NCBI GenBank assembly: GCA_002305575.1
Contig: DBPP01000014.1
Coordinates: 1,748-8,329, forward strand
Length of the DNA stretch: 6,582 nucleotides
From: Ruminococcaceae bacterium UBA1417
GTDB lineage: Bacteria > Bacillota > Clostridia > Oscillospirales > Acutalibacteraceae
Direction: 5' to 3'
Shown: in pieces, positions 1 to 5,466 of the stretch
Layout: each line of letters opens with the position of its first letter
Numbering within the stretch: position 1 is the stretch's first letter
Notes under the pieces: generated by a model
Told to the model about the DNA's origin: nothing
The model's input: the letters and a program-made list of their open reading frames with translations, nothing else
Database searches by the model: none
Made by a program: the position numbers and the translations under genes

Positions 1-1185
1 GCCTCGCAGCAGGTAAACATCCCCGCCTGAGCCCTTTTGCTCAACGTACCGTTTCACGATCGTATCCGCGTAGCGCTCGTCAAGCTCAATGGTATAACAT
101 ATCCGCCCCGTCTGCTCGCAGGCGATAAGCGTGCTGCCGCTGCCGCCGAATGGGTCGAGCACGATGTCGTTTGTCAGCGAACTGTTCATGATCGGGTAGG
201 CGCAGAGCGCCACCGGCTTCATCGTCGGGTGATGCTTGCTCTTGACCGGCCTGTCGAAGTACCACGTCGTGCGCTGTTTGCGGTCGGCATACCAGTTATG
301 CCCTGCGGTCGGCTTCCAGCCCACGAGGATGGGTTCGTGACTGTATTGATAATCGCATCGCCCCAAAACCGGCGTGTTCTTGACCCAGATGCAGGTCTGG
401 TGGCAGAAGAAGCCCGCCTCGGCAAACGCCGTCCTGAAGTTGACCGTTTCCCGGTCGGCGTGGAAAACATATATGCTGCCGCCGTCCGCCAGAGCGTCGT
501 ACATGCGGCGGTACGCGGCAAGCAGAAACTCATGGAACACGGCACTCTCCATGTCGTCGTTTTTGAGCTTTCCCGCCTTGCCTTTGTAATCCACGTTGTA
601 CGGCGGGTCGGTGACGACGAGGCTTGCGCGCTCGCCGTCCATCAGCCGGGCGTAGATTTCGGGCTTTGTCGCGTCGCCGCATATGAGGCGATGACGCCCG
701 AGCAGCCAGATGTCGCCCTGCTTTGAGACGGGCGTTTCCGGCAGCGGCTCGTCGAAGTCGTCCTCCTTGATACCGGCAGCCACGCCGTCCCTGAACAGCG
801 CGTCCAATTCGGCGGCGTCAAAGCCGGTGAGCGATACGTCGAAACCGCCCGCGCCGATGTCCTTCAAAAGGTCGGTCAAAAGCGGGATGTCGAATTCGCC
901 GGTTATCTTGTTGAGCGCTACGTTGAGCGCCTTTTCCCGCTGTTCGTCTATGTCGAGCACAACGCAGTCCGCTTCATCATAGCCGAGCGCCACAAGCACT
1001 TTAAACCGCTGGTGGCCGCCGACGATGTTTCCCGTGCGTCTGTTCCAGACGATGGGCTCCACATACCCGAATTCCTCGATGGAACGCTTGAGCTTCTCGT
1101 ATTCGGGGTCGCCCGGCTTTAAGTCTTTTCGCGGATTGTATGCCGCGGGGTTCAGCTTTGAAACGGGTATTTTCTGTATCTCCAT
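1..1185 (-). CDS. ParB-like domain / DNA methyltransferase fusion (DPPY type), C-terminus cut by window edge
   Basis: Predicted to methylate an exocyclic amino group of adenine or cytosine in phage or host DNA, using S-adenosylmethionine. Reading the minus strand from the ATG at 1185 gives 395 uninterrupted codons to base 1. Residues 1 to about 95 look like a ParB/Srx-type N-terminal domain (NPRK near 17-20, VGGHQR at 55-60). The methyltransferase domain follows: DPPY at 193-196 (motif IV) and DPFGGSGS at 344-351 (motif I, SAM binding). Catalytic motif before SAM motif is the beta-class order of the N6_N4_Mtase family. The end (YVEQKG..DVYLLRG) resembles the usual C-terminus, so probably only a few residues are missing. 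The start is backed by GAGGAG five bases upstream; the gene begins 22 bases after the stop of the preceding paralogue. The target base and sequence cannot be read; N6-adenine is my first guess. Confidence in the family is high. Confidence 0.92.
   Translation of the reverse strand, partial: MEIQKIPVSKLNPAAYNPRKDLKPGDPEYEKLKRSIEEFGYVEPIVWNRRTGNIVGGHQRFKVLVALGYDEADCVVLDIDEQREKALNVALNKITGEFDIPLLTDLLKDIGAGGFDVSLTGFDAAELDALFRDGVAAGIKEDDFDEPLPETPVSKQGDIWLLGRHRLICGDATKPEIYARLMDGERASLVVTDPPYNVDYKGKAGKLKNDDMESAVFHEFLLAAYRRMYDALADGGSIYVFHADRETVNFRTAFAEAGFFCHQTCIWVKNTPVLGRCDYQYSHEPILVGWKPTAGHNWYADRKQRTTWYFDRPVKSKHHPTMKPVALCAYPIMNSSLTNDIVLDPFGGSGSTLIACEQTGRICYTIELDERYADTIVKRYVEQKGSGGDVYLLRG
1062..1159. 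repeat. Copy A of a 98-bp near-identical direct repeat (ParB-domain coding segment)
   Basis: This segment lies inside the start of the DPPY methyltransferase gene. It aligns without gaps to 2419-2516 with 8 differences by hand count, about 92% identity, encoding roughly residues 10-41 of both proteins. The genes are much more diverged downstream, in the methyltransferase domains. This suggests recent duplication or gene conversion of the N-terminal domain, or recombination joining different catalytic domains to a common start. Confidence 0.85.
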
Positions 1186-1207
1186 GTTCGCTCCTCTTAT
1201 CCCGCAA

Positions 1208-2542
1208 TCAGGAATAATGAAACAGCAGTCCCGCGTCTACCGGACTGCCGTTCAGCTTGATCTCAATATTCGGGTTGTACTGATAACAGCGCTTGACGAT
1301 GAGGTCGCAGTAGACCGGCGACAGTTCCATCGCATAGCACCGGCGTTCGGCCTGCTCGCAGGCGATGAGCGTCGTGCCGCATCCGGCGAACGGCTCAAGC
1401 ACGATGTCGCCCTTGTCGCAGTGCATCTTGATGCATCGCCACGGCAACTCCACCGGAAACATCGCCGGGTGCTCCTTGTTGGCGCGCACGGTGGGGATCT
1501 CCCAGATGCCCGCGTAGCCCCATTTCCTGCGTTCGTCCTTTGTGAGACGCTTTACGAACTTGTAGCCGTGCCCAGCAAACGCGGACACCCACTGGTATTC
1601 CTGGTCGTTGTATTCCTCGGTTTCGTTTGCCGCCAGCGCCGTAACGTACTCGTACTGCTGCACCGGCTTGTTGGTGACAAGGTGATAAGGCCCGACGCCG
1701 AAGTTCATGCCCTGTTTTTTCCATATGCGGATCCAGATGGGCCGGAAGCCGTTGTCCGCGAACATCTGTACCGAGTACATCTGCGTCGGCTCGATGAACT
1801 GCGAACCGGTGGCGTAGAGGTCGCCGATGTTCCAGCACACGATATCCGCGTGCCGGCAGATGTTTTGGATCGCCGGCCGCATGGTTTCGAACCACGGCCC
1901 GATGCCCGCCTTCTCGTACTCCTTGCCCACGCCGTAGGGCGGAGAGGTAACCGCCATCTGCGCATGATTACCTTCCATAAGCATGGCGAAATCCGCTTCC
2001 GAAGTGGAGTCGCCGCACAGCAGACGGTGATTGCCCAGCAGCCAGACGTCGCCGCGCTTTGTGCGGGTTTCGCCGGACGCCTCGATGGCTTCCTTTTCCT
2101 TGTCCACATCGAAATCATCCTGCACGGCGTCCTTCGAATAGAACTTGTTCAGAAGCGCGTCCACCTCGTCGGCGTCGAAGCCGGTGACGGATACGTCGAA
2201 GGTGGAAGCGTCGAACTCCGCCATGAGCGCGGATAGCTTTGTCTCGTCCCATTCGCCCTGTATCCTGTTGAGCGCGAGGTTGAGCGCCTTTTCCCGCTGT
2301 TCGTCCAGTTCCACGACCACGCAGTCGATTTCCGTCTGCCCCAAATCGCGCAGCACCTTCAGCCGCTGATGACCGCCGACCACGTTGCCGGTCGCCTTGT
2401 TCCAAACCACTGGCTCAACATATCCGAATTCCTCAATGGAACGCTTGAGCTTTTCGTATTCGGAGTCGCCCGGCTTTAAGTCTTTGCGCGGGTTGTATGC
2501 CGCAGGGTTTAGCTTTTCGATACTGACCTTTCGTATTTCCAT
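1208..2542 (-). CDS. ParB-like domain / DNA methyltransferase fusion (SPPY type)
   Basis: A complete 444-residue predicted DNA amino-methyltransferase. Residues 1-95 form a ParB-like N-terminal domain (NPRK at 17-20, VGGHQR at 55-60). The catalytic domain has TSPPY (SPPY at 200-203, motif IV) and EPFAGCGTT (383-391, motif I), again in beta-class order; the roughly 180 residues between them probably include target recognition. SPPY rather than DPPY is typical of N4-cytosine enzymes, so m4C is the likeliest product; this is inference from family knowledge. The ATG at 2542 is chosen because a GAGG-type ribosome site lies about six bases upstream and the ParB domain begins there. A longer open frame reaches 2863, but it would overlap the terminase gene out of frame. 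It starts 23 bases after the small terminase stop and is followed 22 bases later by the DPPY paralogue, so all three are probably one transcript. In phages such enzymes may protect DNA from host restriction. Confidence 0.93.
   Translation of the reverse strand: MEIRKVSIEKLNPAAYNPRKDLKPGDSEYEKLKRSIEEFGYVEPVVWNKATGNVVGGHQRLKVLRDLGQTEIDCVVVELDEQREKALNLALNRIQGEWDETKLSALMAEFDASTFDVSVTGFDADEVDALLNKFYSKDAVQDDFDVDKEKEAIEASGETRTKRGDVWLLGNHRLLCGDSTSEADFAMLMEGNHAQMAVTSPPYGVGKEYEKAGIGPWFETMRPAIQNICRHADIVCWNIGDLYATGSQFIEPTQMYSVQMFADNGFRPIWIRIWKKQGMNFGVGPYHLVTNKPVQQYEYVTALAANETEEYNDQEYQWVSAFAGHGYKFVKRLTKDERRKWGYAGIWEIPTVRANKEHPAMFPVELPWRCIKMHCDKGDIVLEPFAGCGTTLIACEQAERRCYAMELSPVYCDLIVKRCYQYNPNIEIKLNGSPVDAGLLFHYS
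2419..2516. repeat. Copy B of the 98-bp near-identical direct repeat (ParB-domain coding segment)
   Basis: Partner of 1062-1159, in the same orientation, inside the start of the SPPY methyltransferase gene. Most differences fall at third codon positions, which suggests the protein segment is under selection. Copy starts are 1357 bp apart, so recombination between them could delete or swap one methyltransferase. Confidence 0.85.
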
Positions 2543-2565
2543 ACCGCCCTCTCTTTCCCGTAGAG

Positions 2566-3120
2566 CTATTTGCCGCCTCTCCTTGCCGTGAGCAGCCGCT
2601 CCATTACGTCGTCCTGCGGGCTTGCCCCGGTGAACGCCGTGGAGCAGTTCTCCCTGACCACGGCAAAAATAGAGAACCATAGCTGGTTCGTCTGTTTCAT
2701 GTACTGCTGGCTCATCGCCACAAAAGGACTGGCAATGGGGCTGCCCGTGGTCGGGTGTTTCGAAAGAAAGCCGTATTCGGAGATGGCTTCCTCGCACTGA
2801 ATCCATCGGGAAACGCTCATGGCGTACTGTTCGACGAGCTGCGGGCTGACCAGCCGCTCGCATCCGCGTTCCTTAAGCCAGAGCCAGGTTTCCCGGCACA
2901 CCTCCTCGGCGCACAGGTCTTTGCCGCCTTTCTGTTTTGCCTTCATGTATTCCTTGGGCGGCGGCATATCAAAGCCGGTGAGCTTTTCGGGTTCGGGCAG
3001 GGCGATGACCGTCATGCTTTTTCTGCCTTCCGCGATTTGTTCCACCAGAGGCTTCGGTTTGCGGCCCGCCCGGGTATAGTTGCCGGGCTTGTTGCCTCGG
3101 CTCGTGCCGTCTTTGGCCAC
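2566..3120 (-). CDS. Phage terminase small subunit (P27/Terminase_4-like)
   Basis: Predicted DNA-recognition subunit of the packaging motor: it binds the packaging site and brings in the large ATPase/nuclease subunit to start head filling. The product has 184 residues. The N-terminus is basic with the GRKPKP stretch (19-24), followed by a mainly helical body. The segment SRWIQCEEAI through SPFVAMSQQYMKQ (104-143) matches the P27-type small terminase pattern as I know it, with a typical length for the family. The GTG start at 3120 has an excellent AAGGAGG seven bases upstream. It lies downstream of the HNH gene across a structured 151-base gap and is followed 23 bases later by a methyltransferase. 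The large subunit is not in the window and is expected beyond the left edge. Family assignment is from pattern recognition; the exact family name is less certain than the terminase role. Confidence 0.88.
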   Translation of the reverse strand: MAKDGTSRGNKPGNYTRAGRKPKPLVEQIAEGRKSMTVIALPEPEKLTGFDMPPPKEYMKAKQKGGKDLCAEEVCRETWLWLKERGCERLVSPQLVEQYAMSVSRWIQCEEAISEYGFLSKHPTTGSPIASPFVAMSQQYMKQTNQLWFSIFAVVRENCSTAFTGASPQDDVMERLLTARRGGK

Positions 3121-3271
3121 GGCAAAACCTCCTTGTCCTTGACAGGGGTAATACCCCGTTTAATTTCGAATTTTTGCGCGCGTGACCCGCGCACCGTTCT
3201 CCTGCTAAAAAGTGGCAGAGATTTGACCGCCCCTATGGTAGCTTGGGGCAACAGCTTTGCCCTGACCACAT
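3121..3271 (-). other. Structured gap between HNH and terminase genes; candidate cos / packaging-recognition region
   Basis: No gene is supported in these 151 bases. They hold a T-rich stretch, a GC-rich inverted repeat around 3176-3192 (GCGCG...CGCGC) and a 13-bp palindrome at 3145-3157. The minus strand around 3234-3213 (GGGGCGGTCAAATCTC) resembles sequence I recall seeing between HNH and terminase genes in other Gram-positive prophages. In cos-type phages with an HNH protein beside the terminase, the cohesive-end site often lies close by. The cos role is therefore inference from position; the repeats are seen directly. Confidence 0.4.
3145..3157. repeat. 13-bp palindrome GGGGTA-A-TACCCC upstream of the small terminase gene
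   Basis: A perfect 6+1+6 inverted repeat ending about 25 bases upstream of the GTG start of the small terminase gene, just before its ribosome binding site. Perfect symmetry fits a dimeric protein binding site, for example a terminase recognition site or an operator. Function is not shown by the sequence. Confidence 0.6.
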
Positions 3272-3631
3272 TTATCTGTTGTGCCACCTGTCGCCGCTTT
3301 TCGCGGAGATTAGCGAGTGGCAGCTCTTGCACAAGCTCATGAGGTTGTCCTCGGCGTTTGTGCCGCCGTGCGACAGCGGTTTGATGTGGTGCACTTCCTC
3401 CGCGGGGGTTATCTTCATATCCTTCGCGCACCGTTCGCACAAGGGATGCGCCTTGATGTACCGGTCACGGATACGTTCCCACGTCCTGCCGTAGCGTTTC
3501 TTTGTTGCGGGGTCGCGGCCGTAGCGTTCGTACCGCTGGGCTTCCAGTTTGGCGTGCTCCTCGCAGAACCGCCCGTCCGTCAGCCTCGGGCAGCCGGGGG
3601 AGGAGCAGGGGCGTTTGGGTTTTAAAGGCAT
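3272..3631 (-). CDS. HNH endonuclease (terminase-associated type)
   Basis: A 119-residue predicted metal-dependent DNA nuclease. In many tailed phages a small HNH protein encoded beside the terminase works with the large subunit in cos cleavage and packaging (known for HK97 gp74-type proteins). Residues C9, C14, C23 and H26 form a possible N-terminal zinc site. The HNH core runs from C65-x2-C68 through EEVHHIKPL (78-86, H81/H82) and GG..N..DNL to LCKSCH (100-105), with C101/C104 as the second zinc pair. The ATG at 3631 is preferred because a strong AGGAGG lies seven bases upstream. The frame stays open to an ATG at 3706, but that start has a poor ribosome site and would place a terminator-like hairpin inside the coding region. 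The position directly before the terminase supports a packaging role over a homing role. Confidence 0.92.
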   Translation of the reverse strand: MPLKPKRPCSSPGCPRLTDGRFCEEHAKLEAQRYERYGRDPATKKRYGRTWERIRDRYIKAHPLCERCAKDMKITPAEEVHHIKPLSHGGTNAEDNLMSLCKSCHSLISAKSGDRWHNR

Positions 3632-3647
3632 GCGGTATCCTCCTGAT

Positions 3648-3683
3648 AAAACAAGAGCCCCGCGGGGGTCTCCCGCAAGGCTC
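3648..3683 (-). terminator. Intrinsic-terminator-like hairpin in the HNH leader
   Basis: On the minus strand the arms GAGCCTTGCGGG and CCCGCGGGGCTC pair over 12 positions (two of them G-U) around a five-base loop, followed by TTGTTTTA. This has the form of a rho-independent terminator reading leftwards. It ends about 17 bases before the HNH start, overlapping the approach to its ribosome site, so it may end the upstream transcript or act as an attenuator for the packaging genes. There is no T-run on the plus strand. Confidence 0.65.
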
Positions 3684-3706
3684 AGATAATACTGTTTCTC
3701 AATCAT

Positions 3707-3735
3707 ATCCTATTCAAAAATTCAATTGCGCTCAA
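3707..3735 (-). promoter_or_regulatory. Possible promoter for the HNH-terminase operon
   Basis: On the minus strand TTGAGC (3735-3730) and TAGGAT (3712-3707) are separated by 17 bases. Each matches four of six positions of the standard -35 and -10 boxes. An alternative -10, TATGAT, overlaps at 3707-3702 but with longer spacing. The site sits in the non-coding gap after the DUF559-like gene and before the terminator-like hairpin. The match is moderate; the DUF1492-type protein upstream could be what activates it. Confidence 0.3.
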
Positions 3736-3741
3736 GTGGAC

Positions 3742-4395
3742 TTATGTGGATTTTACTATCTTCCTCGTAGTGCTGCGTCTGACAAGAACAGCGTTGATGC
3801 CGGGAATCAGTCTGGTGACGTTCTGATTGATGTTGTCGGTAGAGATTCGAATCATCTCCCAACCTTCGCCCAGCTTGTACATGATGACATCGTCCCGGAC
3901 GCTCTGGTATTCCAGCTTGTCTTTGCCATGATAAATCTTACCGTCAATCTCCAGGGCCACCTTCATGTCAGGCAGGATGAAGTCTACGGCGTACTCAAAG
4001 ATTCGAACCTGATGGTATGCTTTGATGCCGCGACGGATAAGCTCAAGCGCCACCATTATTTCCTCCGTGCTCTGATACCATCCGCGCCTGTTTAGGTTCT
4101 GCGTTACCAAACGGATGGCATCCTTATACGGTGCGATGTCGGTAACCTTGGAGATGCGCTTGACGGCATCCTCCAGCTTCTTCTGCTTCTTATCCGCGCT
4201 GATCGCATTGCCTTTTTCGCGCGCCTGCCGCACCAGTTCAGTCCTGCAGTCCTTGCAGGTGTATTGAGCGCCGCGAATATACGACCAGCTATAAACCGGT
4301 GCGCCGCAGATGTGGCAGGGCGGATAATAACAGCTGTATTTCCTGCTGTCTCTGCCGACAGGAATGCCGTCTTCCATTGCTTCACGCCAGCTCAT
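3742..4395 (-). CDS. Zinc-ribbon plus DUF559/Vsr-like nuclease-fold protein
   Basis: A 217-residue predicted DNA-binding nuclease. An N-terminal zinc ribbon is formed by C27-x2-C30 and C47-x2-C50. A charged helical linker (about 55-105) follows. The C-terminal part resembles the PD-(D/E)xK fold of DUF559 and very-short-patch-repair-like proteins: a glutamate in a helix (E111/E112), D138 in AVDFILPD, and ALEIDGKIYH (147-156) with E149 and D151, then a closing strand WEMIRIS. The ATG at 4395 has AAGGAG seven bases upstream and overlaps the end of the DUF1492-type gene by 14 bases, indicating translational coupling. It sits where the typical layout would go straight from regulator to HNH, so it may be a cargo or homing-type insertion. 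Substrate and role are unknown; a resolvase-like or anti-competitor function is possible but not shown. Confidence 0.78.
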   Translation of the reverse strand: MSWREAMEDGIPVGRDSRKYSCYYPPCHICGAPVYSWSYIRGAQYTCKDCRTELVRQAREKGNAISADKKQKKLEDAVKRISKVTDIAPYKDAIRLVTQNLNRRGWYQSTEEIMVALELIRRGIKAYHQVRIFEYAVDFILPDMKVALEIDGKIYHGKDKLEYQSVRDDVIMYKLGEGWEMIRISTDNINQNVTRLIPGINAVLVRRSTTRKIVKST

Positions 4396-4819
4396 TTTTC
4401 TTCTCCTTCCCGGCCATGACCACATCCACAGCCCTGAGGGCTTTACGGTGAAGCTTCAGCACCCAGCTTACGGAGTAATTTAGGTCACAGGCAATCTCCT
4501 CCCACTGCTGATAACAGAGATAGCGCTTCTCAAGAATCAGCTGGTATTCGGGATTCCTGACGCCGTGGATTATCTCAAGGATGCTTATCTTGTAATTCAG
4601 AAGTCGGGTCAGCTCTTCTTTTAAATCATTTTTGATGTCAACGATCCTGCAGACGGTGTCTGCCATCGGAGATACGCAAGGGCTGGGGTTATGGGGCATT
4701 CCCGTGAGGACAGGCGTGCAGTTCATAGCCATGCTTTCCAGCGATGCGATCTGATTCTTCTTGCTTCGGATGCGAAGATCGAGCCTGTAAGCCTGCCCGA
4801 GATATTCTTTCGCGGTCAT
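4382..4819 (-). CDS. DUF1492-type phage regulator with sigma-region-4-like helix-turn-helix
   Basis: A 145-residue protein resembling DUF1492/ArpU-like phage proteins, which are thought to activate late transcription. The N-terminal part (1-85) is helical and probably coiled coil, starting MTAKEYL and containing a Pro/Cys-rich turn (about 35-50). The C-terminal part (90-132) has RYLCYQQWEEIACDLNYS (99-116) followed by VLKLHRKAL, which matches a sigma-70 region 4 helix-turn-helix. The ATG at 4819 is chosen because AGGAGG within the end of the preceding gene is nine bases upstream and only one base separates that gene's stop from this ATG; a longer frame to 4837 would begin inside that gene. 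Position between replication and packaging modules fits a late-gene switch. Its target promoter may be the one suggested near 3707-3735, which is inference. Confidence 0.85.
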   Translation of the reverse strand: MTAKEYLGQAYRLDLRIRSKKNQIASLESMAMNCTPVLTGMPHNPSPCVSPMADTVCRIVDIKNDLKEELTRLLNYKISILEIIHGVRNPEYQLILEKRYLCYQQWEEIACDLNYSVSWVLKLHRKALRAVDVVMAGKEKKNELA

Positions 4820-4820
4820 G

Positions 4821-5039
4821 TCACGCCGCCTCCTCACACAGCCTGCGGATCAGCGTCTCAGGGTCGAGCCGGGTTAAGACGCCGAACCATTCGGAGCGGA
4901 AGAACCGCTCGAGTTCCTCCTTGTCCTGTGTGAAGGCGTCCTTTTCGGGATGCCGGCTGTATCGCTTCAGCGCCAGGCGGTAATCCCTGACCGCCTGCAG
5001 GATAATGGCGTTCGCCAGATTTTCATAAGGTATATCCAT
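4821..5039 (-). CDS. Small phage protein of unknown function (72 aa)
   Basis: I do not recognise a function. The 72 residues are mainly helical and charged: an N-terminal helix (MDIPYENLANAIILQAVRDY), a variable charged middle (30-42), then ERFFRSEWFGVLTRLDPETL (44-63). The FFRSEWF motif and the 70-80 residue length are familiar from small proteins encoded before DUF1492-type genes in Gram-positive phages. No signal peptide, membrane segment or cysteine cluster is visible, so it is probably cytoplasmic. The ATG at 5039 is preferred over upstream ATGs at 5078 and 5069 because AAGGAG lies eight bases before it. Its stop is one base from the next ATG, so the two genes are translationally coupled. 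Confidence 0.8.
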   Translation of the reverse strand: MDIPYENLANAIILQAVRDYRLALKRYSRHPEKDAFTQDKEELERFFRSEWFGVLTRLDPETLIRRLCEEAA

Positions 5040-5096
5040 ACATTTCGCTCCTTCATCAAAATTGGCCATATGGCGCATCGATGAAGCGGAGGAAGC

Positions 5097-5125
5097 ATTG
5101 TATCATGTTGTACTTTTCGCAAAAG
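5097..5125 (-). promoter_or_regulatory. Weak extended -10 promoter candidate
   Basis: The minus strand has TGATACAAT (5105-5097), an extended -10 with five of six core matches, in the 102-base gap after the VRR-NUC gene. No good -35 box is found at 16-18 bases. If real it would drive the 72-aa protein, the DUF1492-type regulator and the DUF559-like gene. Confidence 0.22.
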
Positions 5126-5141
5126 AGCGTTGTTTTCAAAA

Positions 5142-5426
5142 TCATTGCAGGGAGCCGCGTATTACAGCTCGCGCCTCGTCAACCGAGCGGACGACCGAAG
5201 CGTTGCCGCCGCAGGCGAGGATTTTTCGTATCGTCGCTTCTTGCAGCTTTGTAAGCTTGCCCTCGGGCGTCTTGACCTCAAAAGCGTAGAATCTGCCGTC
5301 AATGCAGCAGACGATGTCGGGCAAACCCGCCGTACCGTACATACCGCCGTGCGTCTTCCATGCAAAGCATCCGGGTACGGTCTTGAGATAACGCAGGATT
5401 TTTGCAACCAGTTCTTTTTCGGACAC
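5142..5426 (-). CDS. VRR-NUC domain nuclease
   Basis: A predicted single-domain PD-(D/E)xK nuclease of the VRR-NUC family, probably a structure-specific DNA nuclease acting in phage replication or recombination. Counting from the GTG at 5426 it has 94 residues: an N-terminal helix with EKELVAKIL, a glycine-rich turn, GLPD (34-37, metal-binding D37), FEVK (49-52, catalytic E50 and K52), then KLTKLQ (57-62) and a closing helix-strand. Length is typical of phage single-domain members. The GTG at 5426 is chosen because AAGGAGG sits five bases upstream (5438-5432). The alternative ATG at 5465 adds MVTKAKKVTKEET, has only GAGG at four bases spacing, and would be translated through two copies of the GGTTACAAAG repeat. 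The gene follows the repeat-rich region after the replication protein. No SNF2-type helicase, a frequent neighbour of this family, follows it. Confidence 0.9.
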   Translation of the reverse strand: MSEKELVAKILRYLKTVPGCFAWKTHGGMYGTAGLPDIVCCIDGRFYAFEVKTPEGKLTKLQEATIRKILACGGNASVVRSVDEARAVIRGSLQ

Positions 5427-5431
5427 AGTCT

Positions 5432-5438
5432 CCTCCTT
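5432..5438 (-). promoter_or_regulatory. Strong ribosome binding site deciding the VRR-NUC start
   Basis: AAGGAGG on the minus strand, five bases before GTG 5426. It lies inside the longer reading that starts at ATG 5465, and therefore argues for the shorter protein. Confidence 0.6.
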
Positions 5439-5466
5439 TGTAACCTTTTTGGCCTTTGTAACCATA

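Noticed and set aside
37..726. 229-codon open frame on the plus strand
   Set aside because: Antisense of the DPPY methyltransferase, whose minus-strand frame is open over all 395 codons with DPPY and DPFGGSGS.
1025..2236. 403-codon open frame on the plus strand
   Set aside because: It is the antisense shadow of the two methyltransferase genes, whose minus-strand frames carry clear domain motifs and ribosome sites. High G+C keeps the opposite frame open.
2543..2863. Extension of the SPPY methyltransferase gene upstream to 2863
   Set aside because: It would overlap the small terminase gene in another frame, and the ParB-like domain plus a ribosome site place the start at 2542.
2755..3342. 195-codon open frame on the plus strand
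   Set aside because: Antisense to the small terminase gene and the following gap; composition shows no recognisable domain.
3012..3440. 142-codon minus-strand frame bridging HNH and terminase genes
   Set aside because: It overlaps both real genes out of frame and has no good ribosome site; its middle part covers the structured non-coding gap.
3502..4095. 197-codon open frame on the plus strand
   Set aside because: Antisense to HNH and the DUF559-like gene, both of which have strong motifs on the minus strand.
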